A stretch of 36,125 nt of DNA from assembly GCA_001931905.2 (NCBI GenBank), contig MSJI02000812.1, forward strand, positions 1 to 36,125. Reading direction: 5' to 3'. This DNA is from Cladosporium sp. IMV 00045. Taxonomy: Eukaryota; Ascomycota; Dothideomycetes; Cladosporiales; Cladosporiaceae. A program made the translations under genes and the position numbers. The notes beneath the pieces were generated by a model, which saw only the letters and a program-made list of their open reading frames with translations, was not told the origin of the DNA and searched no databases. Shown here piece after piece: positions 7,589 through 18,322 of the stretch; the stretch's first letter is position 1; each line of letters begins with the position of its first letter.

Positions 7589-9607
7589 TTAGAGGCCACG
7601 ATCCTCCGACGAGAAAAAAGGCGTAGGGTTTTCGATGGAGTCTGCTGCATCTTTATCTGCCAAATCCGACTCAGGGTCCGGAGATGGCGCGGGGGTAGGC
7701 ATGCCATTCTCTTCCGAGTCGGTAGTTACAGCGCTGGGAATGAACTTGCGGCCCTGGTCGAATACCGCGCGCGTCACGGGTTCAGGTGATGCAGAAGGCG
7801 GCGGTGAGGAGAGACCATACTCCGGCTCGGGCTCGACGAGGTAGACAAGGTCAGCCCAGACTTGCCAGTGAAGTACGACGATGTGGGCAAAGCGGCGAAC
7901 GAGGTCCATGTCGGGATCGGCAGATTTTGCGGTTGCAACGGGTTCGCAAATGGCGCCCATGCCGAGGGAGTGGGTGGTCGGCGCAGAAGGCATGGGAGGA
8001 ACAAGTGCTTCTTGCAGCTCAATCGCTGTGAATTTGCAGTGCGCGTTGACGCATTGCTTGGTCTTGGGCAAAAGGCGTTCGAGCATTTGTCTCGCATGCT
8101 CACTGAAGACGGCGGACGTAGGTTCCAGATATTCCTGCAGCTTACGCTCTGCATGGCTAATCAAATCTGCGTCATACGGATTGACACGTCCTTCGAGACC
8201 TAGCACGATTCGTACAATTTCCGCAGCGACGTTCTCGATGCGCTCAGTCCAGAGACCCTGCGTACCGACAATTGCGGAGAGGGAAGAGCGCAGTCCATTC
8301 AGTGCATTGGGAATGTCGTATCTCGATGCTCCGAGTTCAATCAGCTCGATGAAGATGTCGCCGCAGATGCGTTGGCAGATCATGTTGTGCATGTCCACGC
8401 GGATGGCCCGCAAGCGTTCGAGGTCGAGGTAGAATGTAGAGGTGAGACTGGTGGTGCTTGAGCAGAAAAGCAAATCGCGCAGCAGAGAGTGCGTAATAGT
8501 GTCGAGGTAAGATGGTAGAACTCCCTCCAAGAGACCCAGGTGTTCGCATTCTTGCTCTAGCCATGACCTTGCAAGCTCCGGGTTCAATTTGCCAAGCCCG
8601 ATGCGGTGGTCGTTGTAGCGCTTCTGGAAGTTGATCGTGTCGGCAATGAGGAGCGGACGAATGTGTCTTATTTGGTGGTTTGCGACATCCAGCTTCATAT
8701 GCTCCAAAAGGTTGAGCAATTGCCGCAGACCACTGACCATGAGCTTTTGATCCGCTTGTTGTGCACCCTCAGTTATGCTCTTCCGCATCTTATCCACAAG
8801 ACCGTCCCTCATTGGTGCGCAGTGATTCTTCAGGACCTTCCCCAGCCAATTCGCAAGATCAACGAGATCGCAAACGCCGTTGTCAATTTGCTGCATAAGC
8901 AGGTCGACATCCAGTCGCTCTCTAATTTTTGCCTGATCTTGATCCGGTACGAGGGTCACGAGGATATCGCGGACCGCCTCGAAAATATTTGGTAGCCTCC
9001 TCCTGCTCTCGCGCATGAGACTTGACCAGTAATCGATGTCAGCTGCTCCGCTGTTCTGTAAGCGCGTCCTTTGCACGAGATCCAGCATGTACAGCTCCGC
9101 TTCCAGCGCTTTCCAGTAGTCGTTCGCCGATTGAATCTTCTGCTGGCCTCGCGCACCGTCCAGATTAGGCCTGAAATGTAGTTCGCGGTCGAAATTGACG
9201 TCATGGCGGAGTTTCGGGTTGTTGATGATCCTGGGCATGTCGAGTTCGGCGAGAGAATCGGGTGTTATGGGCGGCAGTACTGAAGCATCGCGGAACGCTA
9301 CAAGGAGGTCTGCACCGCGGGGACCGCTGGCGAGTAGGTGCTTCTCAATCTCCGCTTGGATGTCGTGCTCTTGAGGCGTGTTCATTGATTGGGACTTTGT
9401 TGATGTGGGTTCTGAGAAATCGGCTTCGAATTGCGCTGAACTCATGGACCCAGTGACGTGGTTCATGTTGTCACAAGGATTAGAGGATCTCCTGATCTTG
9501 TTACGACCTTGTGACTTTCTGGAATTATTGTTGTCGTGAATTGCGGGCGAGGCAGCAGGTGCCTTTTCACGATTGGGCATGCTGTTTGTGTTGGCTGTGG
9601 GTGCCAT
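7589..9607 (-). CDS. SOK1: Tcp11 / Sok1 family protein
   Basis: A single-exon gene. The ATG at 9607 (good context, AACATGG) gives 672 residues; the frame continues open to 9724 but without another ATG. Residues 1-90 are low complexity, with Asn, Ser and Pro. The region from about 90 to 580 is helical and matches the T-complex protein 11 family (for example FRDASVLPPITPDSLAELD, the DYWKALEAELYMLDLVQ region, and LANWLGKVLKNHCAPMRD). The C-terminal 80 residues are acidic and Pro/Ser-rich. In budding yeast Sok1 was found as a dosage suppressor of protein kinase A loss; the biochemical role is not established. It converges with the 2EXR gene and has a gene-free upstream region of 3.2 kb. Confidence 0.85.
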   Translation of the reverse strand: MAPTANTNSMPNREKAPAASPAIHDNNNSRKSQGRNKIRRSSNPCDNMNHVTGSMSSAQFEADFSEPTSTKSQSMNTPQEHDIQAEIEKHLLASGPRGADLLVAFRDASVLPPITPDSLAELDMPRIINNPKLRHDVNFDRELHFRPNLDGARGQQKIQSANDYWKALEAELYMLDLVQRTRLQNSGAADIDYWSSLMRESRRRLPNIFEAVRDILVTLVPDQDQAKIRERLDVDLLMQQIDNGVCDLVDLANWLGKVLKNHCAPMRDGLVDKMRKSITEGAQQADQKLMVSGLRQLLNLLEHMKLDVANHQIRHIRPLLIADTINFQKRYNDHRIGLGKLNPELARSWLEQECEHLGLLEGVLPSYLDTITHSLLRDLLFCSSTTSLTSTFYLDLERLRAIRVDMHNMICQRICGDIFIELIELGASRYDIPNALNGLRSSLSAIVGTQGLWTERIENVAAEIVRIVLGLEGRVNPYDADLISHAERKLQEYLEPTSAVFSEHARQMLERLLPKTKQCVNAHCKFTAIELQEALVPPMPSAPTTHSLGMGAICEPVATAKSADPDMDLVRRFAHIVVLHWQVWADLVYLVEPEPEYGLSSPPPSASPEPVTRAVFDQGRKFIPSAVTTDSEENGMPTPAPSPDPESDLADKDAADSIENPTPFFSSEDRGL

Positions 9608-12600
9608 GTTTGTTGATTGTGAGAGCACTCGCTGGGCTTTTACAGACAGATTTTGTTGATCTTGCCGCAAGGGCGCCGCGACAGTGAATGCTTCTTGCAG
9701 ACGGAAAGTGAAAGCCAGCTGCAACCGAAAGAAATGACGTGTCTAGAACCGGCAGGTAAGACCTGATCAGAAGAAAAGCGAGCGAGCGAGCGATCAAAGA
9801 GACAGGTCGAAAAGCAGACAACCGCCCAATATGCGCTTGCAATTAAAACAGCCTGGGAACACGCATCAGCAAAAGCGCCGAAGTGACACGGGTGAAACGA
9901 GCACAGCATATGGTCGTTGAAACGGAAAGCCGCATGAAGCATGCTGGTGTTCCTCAAGGCCACGATGCCATGAAGGTGCGATCTGAGAACCGGGAATGGA
10001 ATGTTCTGAGCGTACCTCTGTGCTGGCTTCGGCGTGGACAGACTGTTGTGGTTCTGAGGTCTGAGATAGCCGCAAGCAGCTGGTGTGACGGAGGTCGGAT
10101 TAGAGCACAAAGAAAGCGTCGATGGGATGAAACGAGTGTGAACACAGATCGTGCGCTGTGAGTCGCAAGTAGCGGGGCGAGAGGACGACCTGTGTTCTGG
10201 TGGCGATCGAACCGGAAGGAAAGTGAGGTGGCGATACAACGGTATAGAGACAGAGAACGAAGGTAGCGAGAAGTGTTCAAAGGAAACGCAGGTGTAGACG
10301 GAGCGGCACGGGAAGGAAAGTGGAAGTGGGAGAAAGAAAGAGAGGATCGTCTGCTCACGTCACCCGCCGTGAGAGAGTGCGGTAGAGTGAGATGCACGCA
10401 GCAGTCGAGGCAAGGAAGGTCTGGTGTGGTGGTTAGGGTACATTATTACGGTTACGGGGTGGTCCAGCAGGCGCAGATGTTGGATGTGCACGCTGCATGG
10501 ACTCCTTGCATCAGGGGGGTCCGCTGGCTGTCTCACTGCAACGACAGAGAGTGTCAGCGATGGCGGCGGCGGCGACGGCGGCGGCGGGATGACGCCAAGG
10601 GCAGAATGGGTAAGGTAGAGGCAGGCCGAGCGGTCTGCTGGGCGGAAGAAGAAGTTTTTTTGCAGTGCTGATAGTCCGATCTGCTGCTGCTGCAGGAACA
10701 AGTGCACGCGAAGAGAGACTGGTGTGCGGATAGCGGCCGGCGTGCATGAGACAACCATGGATATGGCTGGAAAGACTTGCAAAGAACATCCTGCCGAGAG
10801 ATGCTTTGGCATTCATTCCCGAGACTTATCCGTGAAACCATTCTCGCCATCCTTCTCACGATTGCAGAGAGAGAGGACGGGAGAAGCCGTCACCGCTCCT
10901 TCCTGAAGAATACTTCCATGTCGATGTTTGTGAAGTCAAGCCTGCGCACGCAGGGATATCACCATGTAGCGACATCTCGTCTTCCACTCGATGATTTATC
11001 CTTTACTCTGATAGTACATGCATATGTACCTGATCCCCATGCATGCATACATGCAGTTCTCGCCTTCCATGTCAGCTGATTCGCTTCTAGATGTATTTGT
11101 TTCACATCATCGGTAACCATGCCTTCCCGCGAATACATATATTAAGGCCTTGTATCGTTTGCGAGGCATTCCCAGCCCACTACTGTCTCCCGTCTCAAAC
11201 CTACCCGGCTACGCCAATGCACCTACGGCCTGCGATTTTGGGTTATGCGACCACATGCCAGCGCGCTGCAATAATTTCGGCTCCTCATTTGCTTCTGCGC
11301 GCCGCCAACGGCTATGCATGAACACCTATATTTACAATCTGCCGTTTGCCACTCGCCTCCCTGCTGATCTGAGGCAGCTTTCGGTGTCACCGCCGCCTGC
11401 GCTGAGCTGAGTCGACTGCACTGTATACTTTACATGCGCGTATGCGACCATGTATGCCTATAAGACCACGCTTTCCCGCATGAAATTTGCCTCTCACACT
11501 CACCGAATTCCTGGTCGGAATCACATTCGGGTTTCTGCGCCTTCACCTCCGTACCACGCAACAGTACGGCGTCCGCATGCGTGCGCATTATGATTGCCAC
11601 TCGGCCTCCCGTCCCTCGTGACTCGCTCGTTCGCTCAAGCCGGCATTCGCTCCGCGTTAACCACCTTTTAATCTCGCTCAGGCACGCCTGACCGTGGCCG
11701 ACGCTGTCATGCTGCGCTTAACCGGACTTCCCACAAGCATCACCCGGCACAGACGAATGGTCACTCTGCCAACAGCGTCAGCGTCATCGTTGTTATGTGC
11801 CTCCGCAGCTACTCTAAGGCTGACCGCCTGGAACATGTGATGAATCGTGCAGCAAACGCCGGCTTGAAGGATCGGGTACAGAAACGTGAGGCAAGTCGCA
11901 ATTTGCCATACAAGGCGAACGTTGAACGTGGTTTCGCCTCGCCTTTTCTGCGCCTTACAATCATTCTCACCAGTCAACACGTGAAACCTGGCGCAAAGCT
12001 GCATGGAGGATACAAAACTTTGTAGCCGGACCAAAACTATTACTCACGCATACTACCTGCATTCATTACCACGGTCCTGCGGTCGCCATCACAAACAATG
12101 ATTTGAAATCTTCGGTACCATGTCCAAACTCATATATCGACCTTACCAAACCTGCCTGCATACGAGTCAACATTTGTTGAGAGGCGAAGCCTTGTACACA
12201 GTACAGTACAAGTGAGCATCGTGCTCGCCGGACGCAGACGTCGTGCTCAATATGCTCATGGCTGACGCACACGTGAAATATACACCACATATCGCAGTAG
12301 CTGCTGGCATACAAATCGTTTTCTATAAGCACCAGCTCCGCGATCGGAACTTCACTTGCTCATACGCAGAGCGTCGTCAGCATGCGAGTGCATGCAATAC
12401 ATTGAGTACTTATGAGAGGACCCAATTGGCAGAAGCTCGCAGCAACCTCGGACTACGCCACGTGTAGACGGTACAGTAACCAGTCAGACCTATCAAAGCA
12501 CCTCTGAAATCCTAATCGACCATCCGGCATAACAGAAACGCGCTATGAGAGATCAAAAATACGGTACGGCAATGCAATGCCACCATAATCTACTCACAGC

Positions 12601-12844
12601 GGTGTGACGCCAACGTCGACTCCAACTGACTTTCCGGAACATGCACACCTCCTTCGACTGATCACACAACATACGGAAAGATTGGAAGACGTTGTTTGCC
12701 TAGCTGACCGATTTCAGGAAACACGCGCCCCGGTGTGGCAAGGCTGCATGTCCCCGAAACCAAGCAGCGTACTTCGTATTCTATGTCTATCCACTCCTCG
12801 ATTGTATCTTGACCCCAGCAAACTATCTTTTCCCTTCCTGGCTT
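9608..12844. other. Long gene-free region upstream of SOK1
   Basis: No gene is recognised in 3.2 kb. The SOK1 promoter and a leader, perhaps long, presumably occupy the left part. Simple sequences include a GCGA run at about 9778-9794, a GGC-rich block at about 10561-10588, a CTG run near 10681-10694, and alternating ATGCAT-rich DNA around 11018-11055. The many open frames of 60-150 codons overlap each other on both strands and have no family resemblance. The right part holds the 3' flank of the MARVEL-like gene. Confidence 0.5.
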
Positions 12845-13527
12845 CTATTTCCTCTCTTGCATCGACGACGGAGGGTACCCATGGCTCCTGGGCATCGTCT
12901 GGGGATACGTCGGAGTAGCAGTCGCGACCCCAAAGTTGGATCGAAACATCTTCGCCCGACGGTGAGCCTTGATCGAACAGCCGGCCATCCAAATACAAAG
13001 GATTCTGTGTCCAAGCATGTCAGTAAATGCTCAACGTGAGATTCTTTCATCCACCTATCGATCAACTCACTCCAAAATAATCGCCATAATCAGAATGAAA
13101 GCCTCAACCGCAGCGGCTGACCCTGAAGAGCGACCGAGACCCTTGCCGGTGACTACGAGCACGGCGAGCCAAAAGACGACTTCCAGCGCGTTGAGACTGG
13201 CGTTTGCTTTCGTGCTGGCCCATTTGCGGAAGCGGTCGGTGTGCTCGGTCAAGAGTTGATAGCCGATTACGATGAATGATTTGATGCCCTGGAACGTGAT
13301 CTCGTCAGTGAGTTGCGGTTGGATTGTTGGGCAAAATCCCCTCAGGGATGTTGTTTGGTGATGATACTCACCAAAGTGATAGAGACCATGTTGGCTCTCG
13401 ACGGTGGGGGGCTGGTGATCGTGAATCGACCTATTGACAACCCGATCGCGACGATGATGCAGCATATCTGGGCGATGTGGACGGCGAGCTTCAACTTCTC
13501 GTCGAAGGAGACTATTGCGGATATCAT
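12845..13527 (-). CDS. Four-helix membrane protein, MARVEL-like
   Basis: Three exons, 13527-13372, 13288-13071 and 13004-12845, are joined across introns of 83 and 66 nt (GTGAGT donors, CCAG and ACAG acceptors) to give 177 residues with frame kept throughout. Four hydrophobic segments lie at about residues 15-36 (LAVHIAQICCIIVAIGLSIG), 46-66, 88-108 (LNALEVVFWLAVLVV) and 113-137. The last one crosses the exon 2/exon 3 junction, which supports that splice. A basic cytosolic-like tail of about 40 residues, rich in Ser, Pro and Met, follows. Spacing and pattern resemble fungal MARVEL-like plasma membrane or vesicle proteins of unknown function. An upstream in-frame ATG at 13563 would add 12 residues. 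Confidence 0.7.
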
Positions 13528-14090
13528 GGTCGTTTGATGTGGCTTAATAAGTAAAGGCTTCAATCGTGCAAGTGTAGTTGTTGAAGAGGAATATGTGTGC
13601 TGGCAAGGTTGGAAAGAATCGAATCGACTGAAGACATATCGTTATATATATTCGAATGTCCATCCCAACAACCCATCTGCATGTTGCCATATTATCTGAT
13701 GCCAAAGCCACAGCTAACATTATTCGGGGTACTTTGCGATATAACGTCTGCGAACCCGATGCCTCGCATCCGAATGCGAGGTTTCCGAGACTCGAATCCC
13801 AAGTCGTGATTGGCTCACTGACAGCTTTGCATTGGCTTTCTCCAGCGCCCAGCAGGCTCCAACATCGGCTCAAGTGCGAAGAAGTCGCTATTTTCGAGAC
13901 GTGCTCTGATGTCAGGTCCATAACTTTCTTGTGGCTGAGATACATCGTTTTTCTAGGGCCGTTTTAGACTCTCACAAGGCTGCACTGGCCGACAACCGTA
14001 CATAAGGTGGGTCAGCGCCTGGAAGGTAAGGGAATGCTTTTTCCTCTCTCTGTACACTATACACAATACACGACTTAATACGCCGCGGAG
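13528..14090. other. Divergent promoter region with a hairpin
   Basis: This separates the MARVEL-like gene (reverse) from the glucosyltransferase-like gene (forward). It contains a perfect 8-bp inverted repeat at 13762-13781. The open frames that overlap it are short and not protein-like. Confidence 0.5.
13762..13781. repeat. Perfect inverted repeat, 8-bp arms
   Basis: CCTCGCAT and ATGCGAGG flank the four-base loop CCGA. It lies in the divergent promoter region and could be a palindromic protein-binding site or a chance hairpin. Confidence 0.6.
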
Positions 14091-16752
14091 ATGGAGAAGC
14101 GAGACATGACAACAGCAGCGCCCATAGAGGAAGAGCCTCCACAGTATGGCGACGAGGAAAGATCAGTCATGATCGACAACCTTGGCGAGGCTGTCACGGC
14201 AAAAGGTATACCGTCTACCAATGCCCAGCCGCTGGAGACGACATACTAACAGGCATTTAGAGGACGGCCGCATCGACATTGACATAGACTCAAGACTGAG
14301 CAGAACACTATCAAAGCTTATCACACTTCCGCCTGACGGCAAGGCCACCGCACCACCGCCAGACTATATCCGCTACGCCTCGCCAGACCAATTTCCTCTC
14401 CGGCTCAACATTGTCATCCAAGTGGTCGGCAGCAGAGGCGACGTCCAGCCCTTCATTGCCCTAGGAAATGGGTTGAAGAAATATGGCCACCGCGTACGGC
14501 TCGCCACGCACAACAAGTTTGAGGCCTTCGTCCACGGCGCAGGACTCGAATTCTATCCCATAGGCGGCGACCCGGAGGACTTGATGTCCTACATGGTAAA
14601 GAACCCAGGTCTAATCCCTAGCATGAAATCCGTGCGAGCGGGCGACATCTCCCGCAAGCGCGAAATGATGGTAGAGATGCTCGAAGGGTGCTGGAGCAGT
14701 TGCATCGAACCAGATCCTCACACAAAAGAGCCATTCGTAGCGGACGCCATTATCTCCAACCCACCAGGTTTCGCTCACATCCACTGCGCGGAGGCTCTGG
14801 GCGTACCACTTCACTTGATGTTCACCATGCCGTGGACTGCAACATCATCCTTCCCGCATCCTCTCGCCAATATCACGAACGCCAAAAAGAACCCTAAACT
14901 CGCCAACTACCTATCCTACATCCTAGTCGAAGTCATGACCTGGCAAGGCCTCGGCGATGTGATCAACAAATGGCGCGAAAAAATTGGGCTCGAGCCCGTA
15001 CCGAGCACAGAAGGACCGATGCTGGCTTCCACACTGTCAATCCCTTTCACATACTGCTGGTCACCGGCTTTGATCCCCAAACCCACGGATTGGCCAGCCC
15101 ACATCGACGTCTCCGGGTTCTTTTTCCGCGAAACCCCCAATTACACTCCACCGAAAGACCTACAAACCTTCCTCGACGCCGGACCGCCGCCCGTGTACAT
15201 CGGCTTTGGCTCCATCGTTCTCGACAACGCGGCCGAGATGTCATCACTGCTCCTGGAAGCCGTTACCGCCTGTGGACTGCGAGCCATCATCTCCCGCGGC
15301 TGGAGTCGTCTGGACGGCCCTGAACGGCCAGACGTTTTCTGGCTCGAAGACTGCCCTCACGAATGGCTTTTCCAGCACGTCTCCGCGGTCGTGCACCACG
15401 GAGGAGCCGGCACCGCCGCCTGTGGTCTGCGAAACTCAAGGCCAACCGTGATCGTGCCCTTTTTTGGCGACCAGCCTTTCTGGGGAGACATGGTTGCTGC
15501 TGCTGGCGCGGGTCCAACGCCGATTCCACATAAGACGCTGAATGTTGAGAACCTGACAGCTGCTCTGCAGTTGTGTCAGGAGGAAGCTACTCGAGTCGCT
15601 GCGGCCAAGATCGCAAGTCAGATGGCTGAAGAGGACGGTGTGCAGAGTGCCGTCCTGTCATTCCTCAACCACCTCCCGACTGAGAAAATGCAATGCGATT
15701 TCTTGCCCGAACAGCCGGCTTCCTGGACGCTGAAGATCAACAAGCAGACCAGACGAGTATCCCGCCTTGCCGCGGAAATTCTCGTGCAGGAAGAAGGGGT
15801 GAATCCGAAGAACTTCAAAGCGTGAGTTTGTCTGAACTTCCTTCCCACACGAGTAATGAACACATGGCTGACCCAGTCACTACAGATACCAAAGCAAACC
15901 CATCCTCATCGAGAACCGACGCTGGGATCCCGTGACGGGCACATATCTTCACTCCTGGGCACCTCAACCGACATGGCCGCAGCGACGACAGGTATCTTCC
16001 TAAAACCCGCCGAGGAATATCGACGAGGACGCAGCCGCAGCGCTACCCCCGGGCCCAGCAAAAACAGCCCAGCAGCCAGCCGACAGGCCTCAATAGAAAC
16101 CACGCGCTCCTCGGAGAAAAGCAGCATCAAAACCCTCACACCGGACCACCAAACACAGCCACCACAACGAACACCCTCCCTCGCCCCCTCCACCGCCCCC
16201 CAACAACCCCAAACGAAACAAAAAAACGTCGCCGGCTCCATGGCCCTAGCCTCAGGAAAATCTCTCGGAAAATTCTTCACCACCTACACCAAAGGCGTCC
16301 TCGTCGACATGCCCCTCGCCACGACCGAAGGCTTCCGCGCCCTCCCGGGCCTCTGGGGCAGCGAGACCAAATCCTACGGCCAAGTAACAGACTGGAAATC
16401 CGGCGCCACGGTCGCAGGCAAGACCTTCATCCTCGGCATGCGCGACGGCGTGCGCGACCTCGCACAGCAACCTGTGACAGGAGCGCGGGAGGAAGGCGCC
16501 TGGGGCGCTGTCAAGGGCGTGGCGAAGGGGAGCGGCAGTTTGCTCTCGCATACTGTCAGTGCGGGTTTGGGCGTTGTGGCGTACCCGGGGCAGGGGATTT
16601 GTAAGAGTATCTGGAAGGCGGGGCATGGGGAGACGAAGAGGCGGGTGGGAGAGGCGAGGAGGGCGGAGGGGGCGTGGGTTGTGCAGAGGGCTGGGGTGGG
16701 GAGGAGGAGGGAGGTGGTGAGGGGGTATTATGAGATGAACATTGGGGGATGA
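14091..16752 (+). CDS. Sterol-glucosyltransferase-like GT28 protein, frameshifted
   Basis: Exons are 14091-14205, 14261-15821 and 15886-16752. Intron 1 has a GTATAC donor and TACTAAC branch site, and intron 2 a GTGAGT donor. The N-terminal glycosyltransferase 28 domain starts near residue 88 (VIQVVGSRGDVQPFIALG). The C-terminal nucleotide-sugar site contains HHGGAGTAACGLR, with the His pair at 417-418, and then PFFGDQPFWGDMV. Relatives transfer glucose from UDP-glucose to sterols or other lipids, but the PH and GRAM domains of Atg26 are absent here. After RRWDPVTG the frame runs to a stop at 16001-16003 (597 residues). The conserved C-terminal part (ISSLLGTSTDMAAATTG onward) is in the -1 frame up to 16752, giving about 847 residues if one base near 15940 is missing. 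This looks like a sequencing error or a recent mutation. An intron with a poor donor at 15932 and an acceptor after 16014 would also restore frame. Confidence 0.8.
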
Positions 16753-17266
16753 TGGAAGAGGGTGGCTTGGTGTGGCGAGGTGGGAAAGTAGAAACAATAT
16801 ATCATGCTGATATCGTCAGCTTCTTGCATGCTGGGTGTCAAAGAACCATAGTGCCCTGTTTTGATAAACAGCCATGCGAATTGTTAGCTAGGTAGCCAGC
16901 ACTTCGTGCGCCTCGAATAATCCAGCAATCAAACACGGCAACAAAGCAGGGGGAAGACACAAAATCTCTCTACAAAAGAAACATTTCCTATTTGGGTATA
17001 TGGAGCTTTTTCTCAGCTCGATCTATGCTATTTGTGCAGCGGAAAAGCGCACTTTCTCGTCATTCTTTCGGCGAGTCCTGCTTTTTGCGAGGCTGCCTTT
17101 CTAGTAGTAGGTAAGATAATTGTTGTTGTTGTCGTTGAATTCCCAAGGGTGAAAAGCAAGAACTCCATCCCAAGACCGCGCTCGCATGAAGTAAGAAAAA
17201 GAAAACACCACCCAAGATAAACAGTTCAATGAAAGGATCGCTCCGGATTCATCCTGGACGAGGATT
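16753..17266. other. Convergent 3' flanks of the glucosyltransferase and STS1
   Basis: Both flanking genes end here, so this should hold their 3' untranslated regions. A TTGTTGTTGTCGTTG simple tract is present at about 17120-17135. No protein-like frame is seen. Confidence 0.45.
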
Positions 17267-18322
17267 CTACCATTGTCCAGGACCGACGCCCAGCTCGGGA
17301 GCGCCGTAAGTTCCGGAAAGCAGTTGCTGGCGAATAGCTGCACGCTGGTCCATGGCTGAAGGTTGAGGTGCAGGATGAGTGCTGGGTCCAGGTTGCATGT
17401 AGCCCATTGCGCCTTGGAGCTCGGTCACGGCCTCGCCCATTCTGCCTCCGCTCTTGCTGTTGTGCTCAACCAGCTTTTGATCCCAGTTGCCGAGCTGTAA
17501 TCTGAATCCTCCGGCAGTTTTCGCTGCCTCTCTAATTACCAACGCCCAGGCCCTTCCGATCTCGTCGTAAGCTTCGTTCTTGTGTCGCTGGTTTTGGTAG
17601 GTGTCCCAGTCTGGCAGTCTGTGGATGATGTTCGTAACGGCGTCTAGGTACGTGAGGGAGAGGCCAGTCTGAGTTTCTTGTGGCGGGAGGTAGTAGGGAG
17701 TGTAGTCGCGGAGGGCCTCGATAAGCTGGAGCAGGTTCTGACGCACTCGGTTGTAGGCGTAGTCGGAGGTGGTGCGGTTGCCTAGAGGGAAGGCTTCGCG
17801 AAGGTCGTTCTCGTATTTGGCGAGCACAGAGAGGGTGGACTCGACTGAAGGTCTTGGTGCCTTAGTAACGATAGTCTCTCTGATGTCAGGGCGCTCATTG
17901 CAGATGTTCTGGACCAGGTTGCGGAGCTCGTCCGCTGAGAGGGTCTGAAGGAGTCGAGGCAGAGGAAGTGGTCTCCCAGCTGATGTGTGTGTGCGGGTTC
18001 GTTTAATAGTGCGCTGTGCAGGGAGGCCGCGGTGCTGGATCGAGGGCGAAGCTGTGGGCGAGGTGGACATGCGGTCATTGTTGCTGCGTTCATTGTCTAG
18101 CTCGTCGTCGGCCTTCCTCTTGCGGCCGGACATTGTTTGCTGCTGGTAGGCGTCTGTCGCATGAGTGTTAGCCTGATGCCATATGCTTGATAGACCGCAT
18201 GTGGTGTGGGCGGGGTGCTGCCAAAGGCTATTTGCTGGCGTACCGGAGCGGGAGGGCGAAAGGCGTGGGTCCTGGAAGAGATGCGGAGCGGCCAGCGGGT
18301 TGCTTGGGATCACAGTGCTCAT
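17267..18322 (-). CDS. STS1: Nuclear proteasome tethering factor Sts1/Cut8
   Basis: The ATG at 18322 gives 351 residues if unspliced. The frame is open upstream to 18607, but the family usually starts with a short leader before the conserved HLFQDPRLSPSRS, as here. A probable intron at 18154-18243 (GTACGC donor, GCTAAC branch site, ACAG acceptor) is 90 nt and in frame; removing it joins LSPSRS to DAYQQQTMSGRKRKADD and gives 321 residues. Diagnostic Cut8 features are the basic nuclear signals (GRKRKADDE, RTIKRTRTH), the LPLPRLLQTLSADELRNLV block, SDYAYNRVRQNLLQLIEALRD and AWALVIREAAKTAGG. Sts1/Cut8 binds the proteasome and holds it in the nucleus, for instance for mitotic protein turnover. It is divergent from the transporter at 18919. 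Confidence 0.88.
   Translation of the reverse strand: MSTVIPSNPLAAPHLFQDPRLSPSRSGTPANSLWQHPAHTTCGLSSIWHQANTHATDAYQQQTMSGRKRKADDELDNERSNNDRMSTSPTASPSIQHRGLPAQRTIKRTRTHTSAGRPLPLPRLLQTLSADELRNLVQNICNERPDIRETIVTKAPRPSVESTLSVLAKYENDLREAFPLGNRTTSDYAYNRVRQNLLQLIEALRDYTPYYLPPQETQTGLSLTYLDAVTNIIHRLPDWDTYQNQRHKNEAYDEIGRAWALVIREAAKTAGGFRLQLGNWDQKLVEHNSKSGGRMGEAVTELQGAMGYMQPGPSTHPAPQPSAMDQRAAIRQQLLSGTYGAPELGVGPGQW

Noticed and set aside
9608..9724. N-terminal extension of the Sok1 family protein
   Set aside because: The extension begins at TTG; the first ATG, with good context, is at 9607.
12714..12998. Reverse frame with acidic, protein-like composition beside the MARVEL-like gene
   Set aside because: Its start is TTG, and splicing from exon 2 enters a different frame at 13004, which completes a membrane helix. 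The acidic frame is therefore a shadow.
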